64,000 bases of DNA, from assembly GCF_900115685.1 (NCBI RefSeq), contig NZ_FOXJ01000002.1, forward strand, positions 310,001 to 374,000, given 5' to 3'. Positions 11,164-19,987 of this stretch are shown here, one piece after another (position 1 is the first letter of the stretch; each line of letters begins with the position of its first letter). This DNA comes from Variovorax sp. 770b2 (GTDB lineage: Bacteria > Pseudomonadota > Gammaproteobacteria > Burkholderiales > Burkholderiaceae_C). Under the pieces are notes generated by a model that saw only the letters and a program-made list of their open reading frames with translations, did no database searches and had not been told where the DNA came from. A program made the position numbers and the translations under genes.

Positions 11164-11967
11164 ATGCAGGTTCGTGTGCTGGGTTGCTCAGGCGCCATCG
11201 CCAAAGACTGCCGCACGACCTCGTTCCTGGTCGACACGGACCTGCTCGTCGATGCGGGCACCGGCGTTGGCGACCTCACGCTCGACGAGATGGCGCGCAT
11301 CGACGATGTCGTGCTCACGCACAGCCACCTGGACCACATCGCCGCATTGCCCCTGATGCTCGACGCCGTGGGCAGCCGCCGCACCCAGCCGCTGCGCGTG
11401 CATGCGCTGCGCGCGACCATCGAGGCGCTGCGCGCGCACGTGTTCAACAACGTCATCTGGCCTGATTTCGAGAGCATTCCGAGCGCCGAAGCGCCGTTCG
11501 TGAGCTTCCACGACATCTCGGTGGGGCAGATGCTGCAGCTGGGCACCAGGGCGCCCAAGCTGATCGAGGTGCTCCCGGCCGTTCATACCGTGCCGGCCTG
11601 CGGTTTCGCCGTGCGCCGCGCCACCGGGGGCGCCCACTGGGTCTTCAGCGGAGACACCGAGCGCAACGCGCCCTTCTGGGACCGCGTCAATGCGCTGGAC
11701 GTGGCGATGCTGGTCATCGAAACGGCCTTCAGTAGCCGCGAGCAGGCGCTGGCGGAGCGCAGCCTGCACCTGTCGCCCGCGGTGCTGGCCGACGAACTGG
11801 CGCACATCGATCCGGGGAAGGACTACCCGATCTACATCACCCACACCAAGCCGGCGGAAACCGAAGAAATCATGAGCCAGATCGAGACGCTGGCCGGGCG
11901 GCAGGTGGCCGGCTTGGCGCAGCGGGACATTCGCTGGCTGAAGGCGGATGGGATTCTGACTTTCTGA
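11164..11967 (+). CDS. Metallo-beta-lactamase fold hydrolase, class II cyclic-nucleotide phosphodiesterase-like
   Basis: A 267-residue dinuclear-zinc hydrolase. It begins MQVRVLGCSGAIAKDCRTTS and carries the metal motif HSHLDH (about residues 54-59), a second His in PAVHTVPACG, GDTER as the bridging Asp region, and the final His in ITHTKP. The HxHLDH form and overall layout match class II 3',5'-cyclic-nucleotide phosphodiesterases. It directly follows an adenylate cyclase, so it may degrade cAMP; this is inference. The ATG at 11164 has GAGGGG 9 nt upstream. An alternative in-frame ATG at 11131 overlaps the cyclase stop and would add 11 residues. Confidence 0.8.
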   Translation: MQVRVLGCSGAIAKDCRTTSFLVDTDLLVDAGTGVGDLTLDEMARIDDVVLTHSHLDHIAALPLMLDAVGSRRTQPLRVHALRATIEALRAHVFNNVIWPDFESIPSAEAPFVSFHDISVGQMLQLGTRAPKLIEVLPAVHTVPACGFAVRRATGGAHWVFSGDTERNAPFWDRVNALDVAMLVIETAFSSREQALAERSLHLSPAVLADELAHIDPGKDYPIYITHTKPAETEEIMSQIETLAGRQVAGLAQRDIRWLKADGILTF

Positions 11968-11989
11968 GTCTTGCCGGGGCTGCGCGGCA

Positions 11990-12003
11990 TGACAAATTTG
12001 TCA
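11990..12003 (+). repeat. Perfect palindrome upstream of pilA
   Basis: TGACAAATTTGTCA is a perfect 14-bp dyad, 97 bp upstream of the putative sigma-54 site and 172 bp before the pilA ATG. Nearby sequence repeats TGTCAC-like words (GTGTCACC at 12030-12037). It is a plausible upstream activator site, for example for a PilR-type enhancer-binding protein, but the binding factor is not known. Confidence 0.45.
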
Positions 12004-12099
12004 CTGCTTGTAGCATCTTGAAGCAAGTTGTGTCACCTGTTGTAACGCCAATGTGAACAAAGGTGACGCATTCGGTCACTGCAAGGGTAGGAAACCGGG

Positions 12100-12115
12100 T
12101 GGCATGGATGCTGCG
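12100..12115 (+). promoter_or_regulatory. pilA: Putative sigma-54 (-24/-12) promoter of pilA
   Basis: TGGCATGGATGCTGCG matches TGGCACG-N4-TTGCW with the invariant GG and GC at the right spacing (three mismatches elsewhere). Transcription would start near 12126 and give a leader of about 50 nt with a TGGAGT ribosome site before the ATG. Major pilin genes in other proteobacteria are commonly RpoN/PilR dependent. No convincing sigma-70 alternative was seen. Confidence 0.6.
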
Positions 12116-12174
12116 GAAGGTACTTCGCTCCGGGCTGGTTCCCGGGCTTTACAAACCAACCTGGAGTTTTTCTC

Positions 12175-12696
12175 ATGAACGTTCGCAAGATTGCTCGCCG
12201 CGCACAGGCCGGCTTTACCCTTATCGAATTGATGATCGTTGTGGCGATCATTGGTATCTTGGCTGCTATCGCGATTCCGCAGTACCAGACGTATGTAGCG
12301 AAGTCGCAAGTTACCCGCGTTGTGGCTGAAGCTGGCGCTATCAAGTCTGCGGTTGAAGCTTGCATTCTGGATGGAAAGCTCGCAGTCGGTGATCCCGCAA
12401 CGCTAGCAACCAATTGCGATCCGCAAGCCACCGGATCCAACATTCAGGGCGCCGGTACGACGGGCAATGCTGCCCCGACTATTACTGCTCTCCCGTCCGG
12501 TACCGACGTGCCTAACGTCACTTGGGGCAGTGCTAGCACCCCCACAACCATCGTTGCAACTTTTGGCAACAGTGCAGCTCAGGTTCTCAAGACCAAGACC
12601 GTGACTTGGACTCGCGATATCGCTGGCACCTGGACCTGCAAAACCGGCGCTGACGCGAAGTTCGCTCCAGTTTCTTGCCCCTTCTCGGCCACCTAA
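12175..12696 (+). CDS. pilA: Type IV major pilin PilA
   Basis: A 173-residue prepilin. A basic leader ([13 protein letters not shown]) is cleaved before [20 protein letters not shown] by PilD. Phe+1 and Glu+5 are present, and this helix forms the fibre core. The globular domain has four cysteines: one pair around ACILDGK and TNCDPQ, and a C-terminal pair (WTCKTG and VSCPF) that would close the D-loop. The protein ends in SAT, leaving a terminal Ser/Thr after the D-loop that could be glycosylated. It is expressed alone: a sigma-54-like promoter precedes it and a strong terminator follows. It is paralogous to the pilin at 13507-14010. Confidence 0.95.
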   Translation: MNVRKIARRAQAGFTLIELMIVVAIIGILAAIAIPQYQTYVAKSQVTRVVAEAGAIKSAVEACILDGKLAVGDPATLATNCDPQATGSNIQGAGTTGNAAPTITALPSGTDVPNVTWGSASTPTTIVATFGNSAAQVLKTKTVTWTRDIAGTWTCKTGADAKFAPVSCPFSAT

Positions 12697-12717
12697 TCTC
12701 GTCTAGTAGGCACCCAT

Positions 12718-12747
12718 AAAAGCAGCGCTTCAGCGCTGCTTTTTTTT
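12718..12747 (+). terminator. Rho-independent terminator after pilA
   Basis: An 8-bp stem AGCAGCGC (12721-12728) / GCGCTGCT (12733-12740), TTCA loop, then seven more T. It closes the first pilin gene 22 bp after its stop, so pilA is monocistronic. Confidence 0.92.
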
Positions 12748-12748
12748 A

Positions 12749-13506
12749 TCCGTACGGAAGTGCGCTGAGCTTTAAAAAAAGGCAAGCTAATGGAAAATTC
12801 GGCATCAAACGTGCGCAGCAGACCTCGCGTGGCTTTGAGTTTTGTGCGGATGACCCATGGAAAAGTCCTGTAAGGTTGAGGCAACTGCGATATCGGGGGC
12901 AATCGACCGTACTGGTGTAGCTGCACAAGCATGGTCATCAGCGCTGTGGTTCGGCGTCATCTCGGCATTTCATTTCAGTCTCCATCAGATGCCTTTTGCG
13001 CGCCTGCGCCACTGAGTCCCGAGCAGAAGCTCAATGCCTTTGAAGTCCAGCCTTCAGACCGATTTGAAGCTGTGCAGCATCTCGTTGATAGACTATTGGG
13101 TGTGGATAATTCTCTTTAAAGGCTCTTCCACATTACAGTTTGCCGCAACTGACTGCTGTAGGCGGGCGTCGTTGGATTGATATTTCAAAAATACTCCGCT
13201 ATTTGAAGATGGACTCTGGAATGACTCTTTCGTAAATTAATTTTATGGTGGTCGCTGGGGTTAAAAATAAGTTCGAAAAATTGACGTCTCGCATCGAGAC
13301 TGGATCGGGATTTTCAATTAACTTTAAAATGAAGATGAAATAACACTTCGGGCGCTAATCAATTCATTTTCCGACATTGACCAATAACAAATAGGCAGAG
13401 TCTTGTTAAAAAATATAGGCTCGTGCTCGCGTGATCAGTTTCAAGGTCAAACTAGACGGCAAAAAATTCTTATGTATTCAGTAACTAGTATTGAAGAGAC
13501 TGACGC
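12749..13506 (+). other. AT-rich spacer between the two pilin genes; no supported gene
   Basis: About 760 bp of clearly lower GC than its surroundings, with AT tracts around 13180-13500. No open frame shows recognisable homology. A 52-codon frame from ATG 12857 to the stop at 13015 reads into a hydrophobic, aromatic-rich stretch (WFGVISAFHFSLHQM), and a 62-codon frame overlaps it in another register (12931-13119). Neither has a good ribosome site. It may hold decayed coding sequence or the regulatory region of the second pilin gene. The composition is consistent with horizontally acquired or recombined pilin-cassette DNA (inference). Confidence 0.5.
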
Positions 13507-14010
13507 ATGAAAAATCAGGCGAATAAAGGCTTCACGTTAATTGAATTGATGATTGTTGTCGCGATCATTGGAATACTTGCAGCTATTGCGATCCCGCAAT
13601 ATCAAAATCATGTTTTCCGATCGCAAGTTCAGCGCGTGGTTGGTGAATCTGGATCTATTAAACCTGCCGTGGAAATTTGCTTGCTGAATGGGAAGATCAA
13701 TGTCGGAGATCCGGCCATCGCCAGCAACTGCGACCCTCAAGCGACCGGCTCAAACCTGCAGGCGACCGCAGGAAATGCGGCGCCGACGATTGCCGAGTTG
13801 TGGTCGACGTCCGGTACCGGCGTGCCACAAGTCACCCTGTCCACCACCGTTCCATCAAAAATCGTGGCAACCTTTGGAAATCTCGCGGGAACCCCGTTGC
13901 AGAGCGCAACGGCTGGAACCATCACATGGACTCGTGACTTGAACGGCACCTGGAGTTGCAAGGCTGCCAACATTGATGCGAGGTACGTTTCGTTGGCCTG
14001 CCCGCTGTGA
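13507..14010 (+). CDS. Type IV pilin, second PilA paralogue
   Basis: A 167-residue prepilin with short leader MKNQANKG and mature start [20 protein letters not shown], nearly identical to PilA in the helix and sharing [24 protein letters not shown] and the [13 protein letters not shown] block. The same four cysteines are present, but the tail is shorter and ends in ACPL, without the Ser/Thr of PilA. The 5' third of the gene uses AT-rich codons unlike its neighbours, while the 3' part is closer to the genome average, so it looks mosaic. The ribosome site is weak (GAAGAG, 13493-13498). The O-oligosaccharyltransferase gene starts 45 bp downstream, probably on the same message. Confidence 0.93.
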   Translation: MKNQANKGFTLIELMIVVAIIGILAAIAIPQYQNHVFRSQVQRVVGESGSIKPAVEICLLNGKINVGDPAIASNCDPQATGSNLQATAGNAAPTIAELWSTSGTGVPQVTLSTTVPSKIVATFGNLAGTPLQSATAGTITWTRDLNGTWSCKAANIDARYVSLACPL

Positions 14011-14055
14011 TGAGTAACCTTCCTCGGTTCAACGGGCGCGGGCAGAATCTCCTAA

Positions 14056-15783
14056 ATGAGTTCCTTCGCAACGCACGCCAGCGCTGACGACCCTGCCAAG
14101 CAAGACTTCTCCCCCCCGATTTGCCACGCGCTGATCGCGCTGCCATTTCTCTTTCCGATCACAGCAGGTCCCTCAGTCAACGTCTGGCAACAGCTGGCGT
14201 CTTGGTTGTGCATCGCAGCTTTGCTTCTCTTTGCAGGAGCGATGCGTTTCAAGCCTTACCCGTTTGTCATGGCGTGGCTCGCAGCGAGCGCGGTGCTCAT
14301 CGCAGTCTTCCAGAGCCCTTATCTTGGAGCCGCCCCCTGGCTATCCGCCGTCGCGGTGGTCTTCGCTGCCGGCACGGCCGCCTTTGTTGGTGCTGCTCTG
14401 GTGCCGAAGGACCGCGCCCAAATGCAAGCGGTTCTGGCTCACGGCCTGCTGTGGGCAGGCGCCATCAGCGCAGTGCTGGGACTGCTCCAGTACTACGACC
14501 TCGCAGGCCTTCTCCATCCTTGGACCACTGAGCCCGGCGCCGGCCAGGCCTTCGGCAACCTGCGGCAACGCAATCAGTTCGCGAGCCTGATCAGCATGGC
14601 GTTGATCGCGGCGCTTTGGCTTTACGAGCGCTATCGCACCGGGCCGCCGCAGCGACGCCTGCTGTGGGTCGGCATCGTCTCGCTTCTGCTGGTCGCCGCC
14701 GCGGCCTCGACATCGCGCACCGGCTTGCTCGAGGTCCTCGCCATCGTCGGAGTTTCGGCTTTCATCGCGCGACGCGAACGGCAGGCACGCCGCGCCGATC
14801 CGGAGTCCCCGCTACGCCTGCCAGCACCGCTGACTCTGCTGTCGTGGATCCCGCTGTACTTCGCCATCGCCTGGCTCCTGCCTCAACTTGCGGGCAGCGG
14901 CGTCGACAGCATGGTGCAGCGCCTGAGCGAAGGCGCGCCTGTCGGGCACAGCCGGATGATCCTCTGGGGCAACGTCCTCACGCTTGTCGCCGAGCATCCA
15001 TGGACCGGCTGGGGATGGGGCGAGCTGAGCTTCGCGCACTACATGCACAGCACGCTCTACCCCGGCGAGCGCTTCGTCGAAATCCTCGACAACGCGCACA
15101 ACCTGCCGCTGCATCTCGCGGTGGAGCTCGGCATCCCTGCGGCCGCATTGATCTGCGGCGGCTTTCTCTGGCTGGTGATCACTGCGAGACCCTGGCGCGA
15201 GCGTGACCCGTTTCGGCTCATGGCCTGGGGACTGCTTGGCGTGATCGTATTGCACAGCCTGCTCGAATATCCGCTGTGGTACGGCCCCTTCCAGATGGTG
15301 TTCGGTCTCTGCCTCGGCATTCTCTGGTCGGCCGAAAATCACAGTGAAGCCTCAGCGTGGCCCTGGGCCCGCACGCTGCCTACGGTGGCAGCTGCCGTGT
15401 TACTCGCCATCGTCGGCTACGCGAGCTGGGACTACATCCGTATCAGCCAGATCTATCTTCCGCGTGACGAGCGATTGCCCGCTTATGAAGAGGACACGCT
15501 CGCCAAGCTACAAGGTTCTTGGCTGTTTGCGAATCAAGTGGGCTTCGCCAAGCTCACGTTGACAAGCGTCAGTTCTTCGAATGCCGCAGAGGTGCATGCC
15601 CTGGCCCAACGCGTCCTGCATTTCTCTCCGGAACCACGCGTGATCGTCAAGCTGATCGAAAGCGCGCAACTGTTGGGCCGGCATGAAGAAGCCCGTACCG
15701 AAGCAGAGCGATTCAGCATCGCGTTTCCGCTCGAGTACGGGCTGTGGCTGGAGGGCAAGCCGATCGATTCGTCGGCGCCCTGA
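14056..15783 (+). CDS. PglL/Wzy-type O-oligosaccharyltransferase, probably for pilin
   Basis: A 575-residue inner-membrane protein with about 11-12 hydrophobic helices, a Wzy/WaaL-type ligase core, and a C-terminal soluble domain of the Wzy_C_2 kind (helical, from about residue 440). Landmarks are FGNLRQRNQFASL, SRTGLLEVLAI, the periplasmic loop GHSRMILWGNVLTLVAEHPWTGWGWGE, and the catalytic-loop His region DNAHNLPLHLAVELG, all typical of PglL-type enzymes. Those enzymes transfer lipid-linked glycan to Ser/Thr of pilins in the periplasm. Location directly after two pilin genes supports pilin as substrate, as for TfpO/PglL. Substrate and glycan are inferred. Confidence 0.85.
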   Translation: MSSFATHASADDPAKQDFSPPICHALIALPFLFPITAGPSVNVWQQLASWLCIAALLLFAGAMRFKPYPFVMAWLAASAVLIAVFQSPYLGAAPWLSAVAVVFAAGTAAFVGAALVPKDRAQMQAVLAHGLLWAGAISAVLGLLQYYDLAGLLHPWTTEPGAGQAFGNLRQRNQFASLISMALIAALWLYERYRTGPPQRRLLWVGIVSLLLVAAAASTSRTGLLEVLAIVGVSAFIARRERQARRADPESPLRLPAPLTLLSWIPLYFAIAWLLPQLAGSGVDSMVQRLSEGAPVGHSRMILWGNVLTLVAEHPWTGWGWGELSFAHYMHSTLYPGERFVEILDNAHNLPLHLAVELGIPAAALICGGFLWLVITARPWRERDPFRLMAWGLLGVIVLHSLLEYPLWYGPFQMVFGLCLGILWSAENHSEASAWPWARTLPTVAAAVLLAIVGYASWDYIRISQIYLPRDERLPAYEEDTLAKLQGSWLFANQVGFAKLTLTSVSSSNAAEVHALAQRVLHFSPEPRVIVKLIESAQLLGRHEEARTEAERFSIAFPLEYGLWLEGKPIDSSAP

Positions 15784-15816
15784 TTTCGGCGTTTGCCGGG
15801 GGTCATCGCCAGGACA

Positions 15817-18800
15817 TCATCTGGCGACAAGTTCGCGCCACGACACACGGCGCGTACCCGGACCACCTGCGCCCGGGGGCAACTCGATGTTCTCCAGCTT
15901 GCCGGTCGAGAGCTTCACGCTGCCGATCAGCTGGCTTCCTTTTCGTGCAAAGACCGCTGCGGAAGCACCCAGTCCGTTGCCACCGGAAAGGAGGGTGCCA
16001 ACGACCTGTGCCTTCGTCGCGGGATACAGCGACAGACCGGTCTTGTAGTCCACGTAGTTCAGGTAGCTGGATCCGCCAATGCCGCATGCATTCTCGGTGC
16101 TCGGCATGTTCGACACAAAAACGAGCACGCCCAATTGCAGCGTTGAGTCGGTGTTGATCCGCTCGCCCTTGTTAGGCAGATCGATGAACCAGCCATACAT
16201 GTTGCTCAGGTTGGTGGCATAGCTCATCGTGCTCGCAACAGTGCGCACCCCATCCTTGTCAGTGAACGTCTGCTTCATGAAGCAGTTGTTCTTGAGCGTT
16301 GTTGAGCAAGCTGTGTTGCGCGGGCTTTCGTACAGGCTGGTGGTCTTGCTGCTGCCTGTCAGTGGATCCTTGATGGCGTAGATGGTCTGAACCTGTTTGC
16401 CTTGGTCGCTGCTCAGGTCGAGATCTGAAACGCCGAGATAGCTGCCCGTGCCCACATAGATGATGTGGCTGCTGGCGGCAAAGCCAAGTTCGATCCAGCT
16501 GGTGATAGGCTGCGGGTTGTTGGTGGCGTCCTGCAAGGTGGCGAGCAATTGAACGGTCGGCTCGTTGGCGCCATCTGCCTTCAGCTTGCTGAGGTCGAAG
16601 CGCCAGACATTGCCGTAGAGATCTCCGCTGTACACCTGGGTCACGGTGTTGTTGAGGTTGATGTTGTCCATCCACGCGCTGATGCGCGACAGGCCACTGG
16701 GGCATGGGGCCACCGTGCAACCCGAACCCGCAACCGCCGCCGTGGCGCTGCCGACACCCGTACCGATCTTCTTGATGACTGCACCCGTCTTCGCGTTCAG
16801 CACCCAGAGGTATCCGCCGCCATTGCCCGGCGAGACGTTGTTGTAGCCCGAGGTGAGGAGCACAACCCAGGTGCCGTCGTTCAACTTGGTGATGATCGGG
16901 ATGCCATAGGTGTAGCCGAGGTCGTTGTCGCTGTTGACGTTGAACTCCCACAGCACCTTGGGCGTGTCGGGCGTGGTGACGTCGAGAGCGTAGTAGCCTC
17001 GACCGCCGGCCGAGAGGCCGCCGACCAGTAGTGTGTGCCACGCACCATCGAAATAGGCCTCGCCTTGTTGGGGCGAGCCGTTCACGAAGTAGGTGTGTTT
17101 GCGGTCGTAGCTCTTGTCTGCGAGCTGGTAGAGATTGGGCAGCAGCACCGAGGGGATATAGGCCCAGCTTTCGGCGCCAGTGTCGGCGTTGAACGCATGC
17201 AGCATGCCATCGTTGGCCCCGACATAAAGCATCCCTTGCCGCGTCTCGTTGTCCTTCTTGAAAAGGGCGTAGCCCGTATCGGTGTAGTTGAAGTTCGACT
17301 TCTTCACGTACGCCGACTGCGATCCCACGATGTCTCCCAGCACGTGCGTGCGCTTGAAGTAGTACTTGCCGCCTGCGTCGCCCTCATTGGTGCGGTCGCC
17401 GCGCAGGAAGTTGACCAGGTTGACGCCGGCCATGCCGGTGTCCGTGCCCGGGGTCGTGCTGTCGATCTGCTGGGTCGCCGGCACACAAGCGCTGCCCTTC
17501 GCGCAAAACTGCGTGAGCGAGCCGATGGCAGCCTTTCTGAAGTAGTTCTTCATCGTGGCGGACAAAGAATCCCAGGTGAAGTCTTTCAGCGTGGTCCCGT
17601 CATTGGTGTAGATCTTGCGCGTGGCCCAGGCCCTGTTGTCCAGCAGTGGCGTGGGCGCCGTTCCAGATGTGGAGTTGGCCACGCCCGATTGCGTCCATGC
17701 CGGTACCGTACCCGGCTTGCCCGTGACCGGATCGATGGAATAGCGTGCCAACTCGCCGAACCACTGCACCGAAGTGAACCCAGCGTCGAAAAGGAAGTTG
17801 TCGCTGTTCGTCACGTTGGCGGTACTGGGCGAAACTGCCGCACCCGCACTGTTCATCGCGGCAACGCTGTTGAGAAAGTTGGTGATGCCGTCCTTCACGG
17901 CAATCGGATCGCCCGCACTGTAGTAGGTGCCTCGGCCATTCACCGCGGCATGCCACAGATCGTCCACGGTGGTCTGCGAGCCGCTCACGGGTTTTGGCCA
18001 ATTGCAATCCCCCGAACTTTGCCAGCGGCACTTCGTGTTCGATGCAGTCGTACCTTTGAGAACGTCGTAGTAATCGCCACTGGTTGCTGTTTGATAATCG
18101 GGCTGGTACTGCATGTAGCCCGACACGCCGAGACCGATGGTGTAGGTGTACATGCGTTGCTGGCCGATCAGGGTGTCGTCTGCCCCGACGTCCACGCCCG
18201 CTGCGTTCTTGTCGGTGCCGAGAATAGACGAACGAATGTCGGTGGTGTAGTAGTACTGCGCAACGTCTGCAAGCGTGTTCGAGACTTTGTCGTTGTCGTA
18301 ATACGGCCGTGGAATCGCGCTGTCGCTGTCCTGGTCGCCGATGGCGGTTGTGCCGTCGACCTTCGTGATGGTGTTGGATGTGACCCTGTTGCGATTCACG
18401 GTTTCTGCTTCGTTCCAATAACCGTCCGTCGAGAGCAGCGTGTAGTTGCGCTGGCAGGCAAACTGCATCGGGTCGTTGACGGTCACGGATGTCGTGTTAC
18501 CGCTCGAGGCGTCCTGCCAGAGTTTCTGGCTTCCCGTGAGCTTCCCCGCGTACATGCGGCCCGCTGTCGACAGCGCCACGCGCAGGCCGGTGCCGTTGTT
18601 CGGCTTGGCCGCCACCAGCTTTCGGTACCACAGGTCTTTCTGCCCGTTCTCTGCGGTGGTGATGTCCGCGAGATTGAGAAAATCGGAGCCCGTGTTGTTG
18701 TTCAGGCTCATGTAGCCAATGCGGTAGCTGCTCGTGAGGCCTGAAAAGCCAAGGCCTGCGGCGGTCTTTGTCATCTGCATCCGGGTGCGGTAGTACGCCC

Positions 18801-19962
18801 ACCAGTTCGCGAAGTTGGTCATCTCCTCGGTGTAGGTGCACGACGTGGTGCTGACGCAATCCGAGCGCGTGCCGGTCTGAGGGTAGCTTCCCCCACTCGC
18901 GATGGTCGTCAACACGTTCTGCCCAGGCACATAGACGGCCGTCACGCCGCCGCTGAAAGCGGCGGGTGTGAAGCCCATGTTTCCTCCTGTCTTGGTGACT
19001 GCGGGTGTGTACGTGATGGCGCCCATGGAGTCGGGCGCAATGATCGTCACCGTGTTGTTCCCGGTGGTGGCGCTGAAACCCGAGACAGTGCAATTGCCGG
19101 TGACGGTCGTGGTGCACTTGTTGATGCTGTTTGCAATCGCCGTCGCCATGTCGCCGCGATTGGTAAAGCTGTCTGTTGCCCCCGCCATGATCTGCGCGGA
19201 ATTGACGGTAATACCCGTGACGGATGTCTTGGTCGTGGCGTTGCTGAGACTCACCCTGCTGGTCGCGCTCTTCGCTCCAATGACTCGCTGTCCTGGATAG
19301 CGCGCATAGGTATAGGCGCTGCCTCCGCTTGGTGCCGTATCGATTCGAGTCGCCTGGCAATCGGTCAGCGTGTTGTCGGTGCACCAGCGCAAAGTGGCGA
19401 GCACGGGGTTTGCTGGTGTCGGGTCGGGCTGCGCGGTGCAGCTACGCTGGCTCTGATCCGTGCAGTACTCGCCCGCCACGAACGTGTAGTAGTAGGCGTT
19501 GCCCACAAGGTTCTGCGCGGGGCCGGAGTTCTTGTTGGTAAAAAGATTTGCCAAGCCACCGGGGTTCCCAGTGTCTGCTATCTGTACGCTATAGCCATCG
19601 TACGGCACTGCTGCCCACTTGTCCGACCCCATCGAATCATAGGTGCCGCCGTTGTACTTCACCGGCGGTGCATACGTGTTTCGCGGGTTGTAGTAGATCT
19701 TGTTGTAGCCGCTGTTGCGAACGAGGCCAGGAATCCCTGTGTAGTCGGTATCGCTGCCAGCCCAGTCGGGCAGAAAGTCCCAGGTCATACTGCCCGAGTC
19801 GTCCAGCACGAAGAAGAGGTTGGGGTTGACTAGGGTGGGACTAGAGGTTTCGAGCGGCGCGGTCGCCAGATCGGTGGGCGCTGCGATGGCGGTGTACATC
19901 GCCGCCAGCAACGGCACGATGCAGAAGGTCGCCTGCAAGAAATGAGTAGTGCTACGTTTCAT
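15817..19962 (-). CDS. pilY1: Type IV pilus tip/adhesin protein PilY1
   Basis: A 1381-residue secreted protein with signal peptide (about residues 1-28, ending AIAA). The N-terminal von Willebrand A-like region has the MIDAS motif D54-x-S56-x-S58 in FVLDDSGSM; the middle is Thr/Ser/Gly-rich. The C-terminal PilC/PilY1 beta-propeller runs from about residue 905 (GMLYVGANDGMLHAFNADTG, LVGGLSAGGRGYYALDV, VWRFDLS). PilY1 works with the minor pilins at the pilus tip in adhesion, Ca2+-dependent extension control and surface sensing. It is the last gene of the pilE-fimT-pilV-pilW-pilX-pilY1 operon and is convergent with the oligosaccharyltransferase gene, with only 33 bp between stops. Confidence 0.95.
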   Translation of the reverse strand: MKRSTTHFLQATFCIVPLLAAMYTAIAAPTDLATAPLETSSPTLVNPNLFFVLDDSGSMTWDFLPDWAGSDTDYTGIPGLVRNSGYNKIYYNPRNTYAPPVKYNGGTYDSMGSDKWAAVPYDGYSVQIADTGNPGGLANLFTNKNSGPAQNLVGNAYYYTFVAGEYCTDQSQRSCTAQPDPTPANPVLATLRWCTDNTLTDCQATRIDTAPSGGSAYTYARYPGQRVIGAKSATSRVSLSNATTKTSVTGITVNSAQIMAGATDSFTNRGDMATAIANSINKCTTTVTGNCTVSGFSATTGNNTVTIIAPDSMGAITYTPAVTKTGGNMGFTPAAFSGGVTAVYVPGQNVLTTIASGGSYPQTGTRSDCVSTTSCTYTEEMTNFANWWAYYRTRMQMTKTAAGLGFSGLTSSYRIGYMSLNNNTGSDFLNLADITTAENGQKDLWYRKLVAAKPNNGTGLRVALSTAGRMYAGKLTGSQKLWQDASSGNTTSVTVNDPMQFACQRNYTLLSTDGYWNEAETVNRNRVTSNTITKVDGTTAIGDQDSDSAIPRPYYDNDKVSNTLADVAQYYYTTDIRSSILGTDKNAAGVDVGADDTLIGQQRMYTYTIGLGVSGYMQYQPDYQTATSGDYYDVLKGTTASNTKCRWQSSGDCNWPKPVSGSQTTVDDLWHAAVNGRGTYYSAGDPIAVKDGITNFLNSVAAMNSAGAAVSPSTANVTNSDNFLFDAGFTSVQWFGELARYSIDPVTGKPGTVPAWTQSGVANSTSGTAPTPLLDNRAWATRKIYTNDGTTLKDFTWDSLSATMKNYFRKAAIGSLTQFCAKGSACVPATQQIDSTTPGTDTGMAGVNLVNFLRGDRTNEGDAGGKYYFKRTHVLGDIVGSQSAYVKKSNFNYTDTGYALFKKDNETRQGMLYVGANDGMLHAFNADTGAESWAYIPSVLLPNLYQLADKSYDRKHTYFVNGSPQQGEAYFDGAWHTLLVGGLSAGGRGYYALDVTTPDTPKVLWEFNVNSDNDLGYTYGIPIITKLNDGTWVVLLTSGYNNVSPGNGGGYLWVLNAKTGAVIKKIGTGVGSATAAVAGSGCTVAPCPSGLSRISAWMDNINLNNTVTQVYSGDLYGNVWRFDLSKLKADGANEPTVQLLATLQDATNNPQPITSWIELGFAASSHIIYVGTGSYLGVSDLDLSSDQGKQVQTIYAIKDPLTGSSKTTSLYESPRNTACSTTLKNNCFMKQTFTDKDGVRTVASTMSYATNLSNMYGWFIDLPNKGERINTDSTLQLGVLVFVSNMPSTENACGIGGSSYLNYVDYKTGLSLYPATKAQVVGTLLSGGNGLGASAAVFARKGSQLIGSVKLSTGKLENIELPPGAGGPGTRRVSWRELVAR

Positions 19963-19987
19963 GGGTTGGTTCTTCCTGTTGCGGCGA

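Noticed and set aside
12931..13119. 62-codon frame in the inter-pilin gap
   Set aside because: No ribosome site, no homology recognised, and it overlaps another equally unsupported short frame at 12857-13015.
17035..18744. 569-codon plus-strand frame inside pilY1
   Set aside because: Antisense to a fully conserved PilY1 protein; low-complexity translation without motifs. A high-GC shadow.
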